A program made the translations under genes and the position numbers. Below, piece after piece: positions 63,479 to 64,000 of a DNA stretch of 64,000 nt (position 1 is its first letter; every line of letters starts with the position of its first letter). The notes under the pieces were generated by a model that was given only the letters and a program-made list of their open reading frames with translations, was not told the origin of the DNA and searched no databases. Origin of the DNA: Cecembia calidifontis (GTDB lineage Bacteria > Bacteroidota > Bacteroidia > Cytophagales > Cyclobacteriaceae); the NCBI RefSeq assembly GCF_004216715.1, contig NZ_SGXG01000001.1, positions 3,828,501 to 3,892,500 on the forward strand, written 5' to 3'.

Positions 63479-64000
63479 TCATCTCCGGAGAAGCCTTTGT
63501 ACATCAAAATATGCTGGTTTTGGTTGTAACTGTTCATTCAGCAAAAATGGAAAATGCTTCCTCCCCGGTGTATCCAACCACGACGCATCATCCCCTATAC
63601 CCCAAAAGGTAACTCCAGCAATGGCATCACTATAATCCAACAAAACCCTAAAGATCTCAGGATAGGCAATTCGCTGTCTTGTGTTAAATTCATCTGTATA
63701 AACCACAGATCCAGGTTCATTTGATGAGAGATACACAGACAAATCTAGCTCTGTAATCTGAATTTCCACCCCCAACCCTCTGAACAATTCTAATGTTGTC
63801 CTTAGGTCTTCAACAGATGTCCCAACAAACCAATGCCCCTGTAAACCTATCCCGTGGATTGGAATATTATTATCCTTCAACCTTTTGACCAAGTCGAATA
63901 TTTTATTCCGCTTCCAACTAAAAATAGAATTATAATCGTTATAAAATAGCTTCGCATCTGGATCTGCTCTGTGTGCATAAACAAATGCAGAATCGATATA
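63479..64000 (-). CDS. GH10 endo-beta-1,4-xylanase, C-terminal part (cut by window edge)
   Basis: 174 residues are present; the frame is open to the window end, so the gene starts beyond it. GH10 blocks: FVYAHRADPDAKLFYNDYN, IHGIGLQGHWF, the nucleophile Glu in IQITELDLS, and VTFWGIGDDASWL. The enzyme cuts internal xylan bonds. It is followed 168 bp later by the frameshifted CE1 esterase, a common xylan-degradation pairing. Confidence 0.93.
   Translation of the reverse strand, partial: YIDSAFVYAHRADPDAKLFYNDYNSIFSWKRNKIFDLVKRLKDNNIPIHGIGLQGHWFVGTSVEDLRTTLELFRGLGVEIQITELDLSVYLSSNEPGSVVYTDEFNTRQRIAYPEIFRVLLDYSDAIAGVTFWGIGDDASWLDTPGRKHFPFLLNEQLQPKPAYFDVQRLLRR

Noticed and set aside
1..64000. CRISPR arrays, rRNA genes, prophage or conjugative modules
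   Set aside because: No regularly spaced repeats, rRNA sequence, or phage/conjugation proteins were seen; repeats found are explained by ISs and hairpins.

Overview
The window looks like an AT-rich chromosome segment of a Bacteroidota, most likely order Cytophagales near Cyclobacteriaceae/Algoriphagus. The placement rests on protein types: ~800-residue double-FtsX permeases, 7TMR-DISM receptors, YihX-like HAD, GH43/GH10/CE1 enzymes, many lipoproteins and the near absence of Shine-Dalgarno sequences. It is an inference, not a phylogeny.

Layout. 1-5 kb: a tricorn-type peptidase (cut by the window edge), a CAT-anticodon tRNA, a YihX-like phosphatase with a site-2 protease, and a secreted esterase. 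5-31 kb: a large MacAB-TolC-like export locus with a TolC-type channel, two ATPases, four double-FtsX permeases, an HlyD adaptor, a lone receiver protein, an SDR, and a sigma-54 response regulator/histidine kinase pair. Three almost identical IS3 copies and one IS256 element sit in its intergenic gaps. A fifth permease lies apart at 48.5-51 kb. 31-41 kb: a TPR lipoprotein, an Rv2258c-type methyltransferase, several lipoproteins, an IS4 and another IS3. 40.6-48.4 kb: PhnD-like binding protein, hemerythrin, ApbE-like flavin transferase and membrane protein, with IS1380 and IS1595 elements inserted into the signal-peptide codons of two genes. 51-56 kb: SH3-domain barrel protein, KatG under an OxyR-like site, NarL-type regulator, GNAT. 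56-64 kb: xylan/arabinan-type genes (GH43, CE1 esterase with a frameshift, GH10), a LacI-type regulator split by an IS3 element, and a membrane receptor fused to a transposase-derived DNA-binding domain.

Two observations stand out. First, five genes (ATPase at 7153, permease at 17978, ATPase at 25192, HlyD at 27606, distant permease at 50971) share a sigma-54-like promoter TGGCAT-N4-W-TGGM. Each has a 26-bp composite dyad beginning 60-61 bp further upstream. The sigma-54 activator and its kinase are encoded beside the HlyD gene, so these elements very probably define one regulon for the whole exporter, including the unlinked permease. Second, the protein at 60445-62358 joins a 7TMR-DISM membrane receptor through a coiled coil to the zinc-ribbon and helical part of an IS1595 transposase, without the catalytic domain. 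It may be a one-component membrane regulator with a domesticated transposase DNA-binding module.

Nine insertion sequences occupy about 12 kb. Removing each of three of them in silico with one target duplication restores an intact reading frame (81, 399 and 342 residues), so these disruptions are recent.
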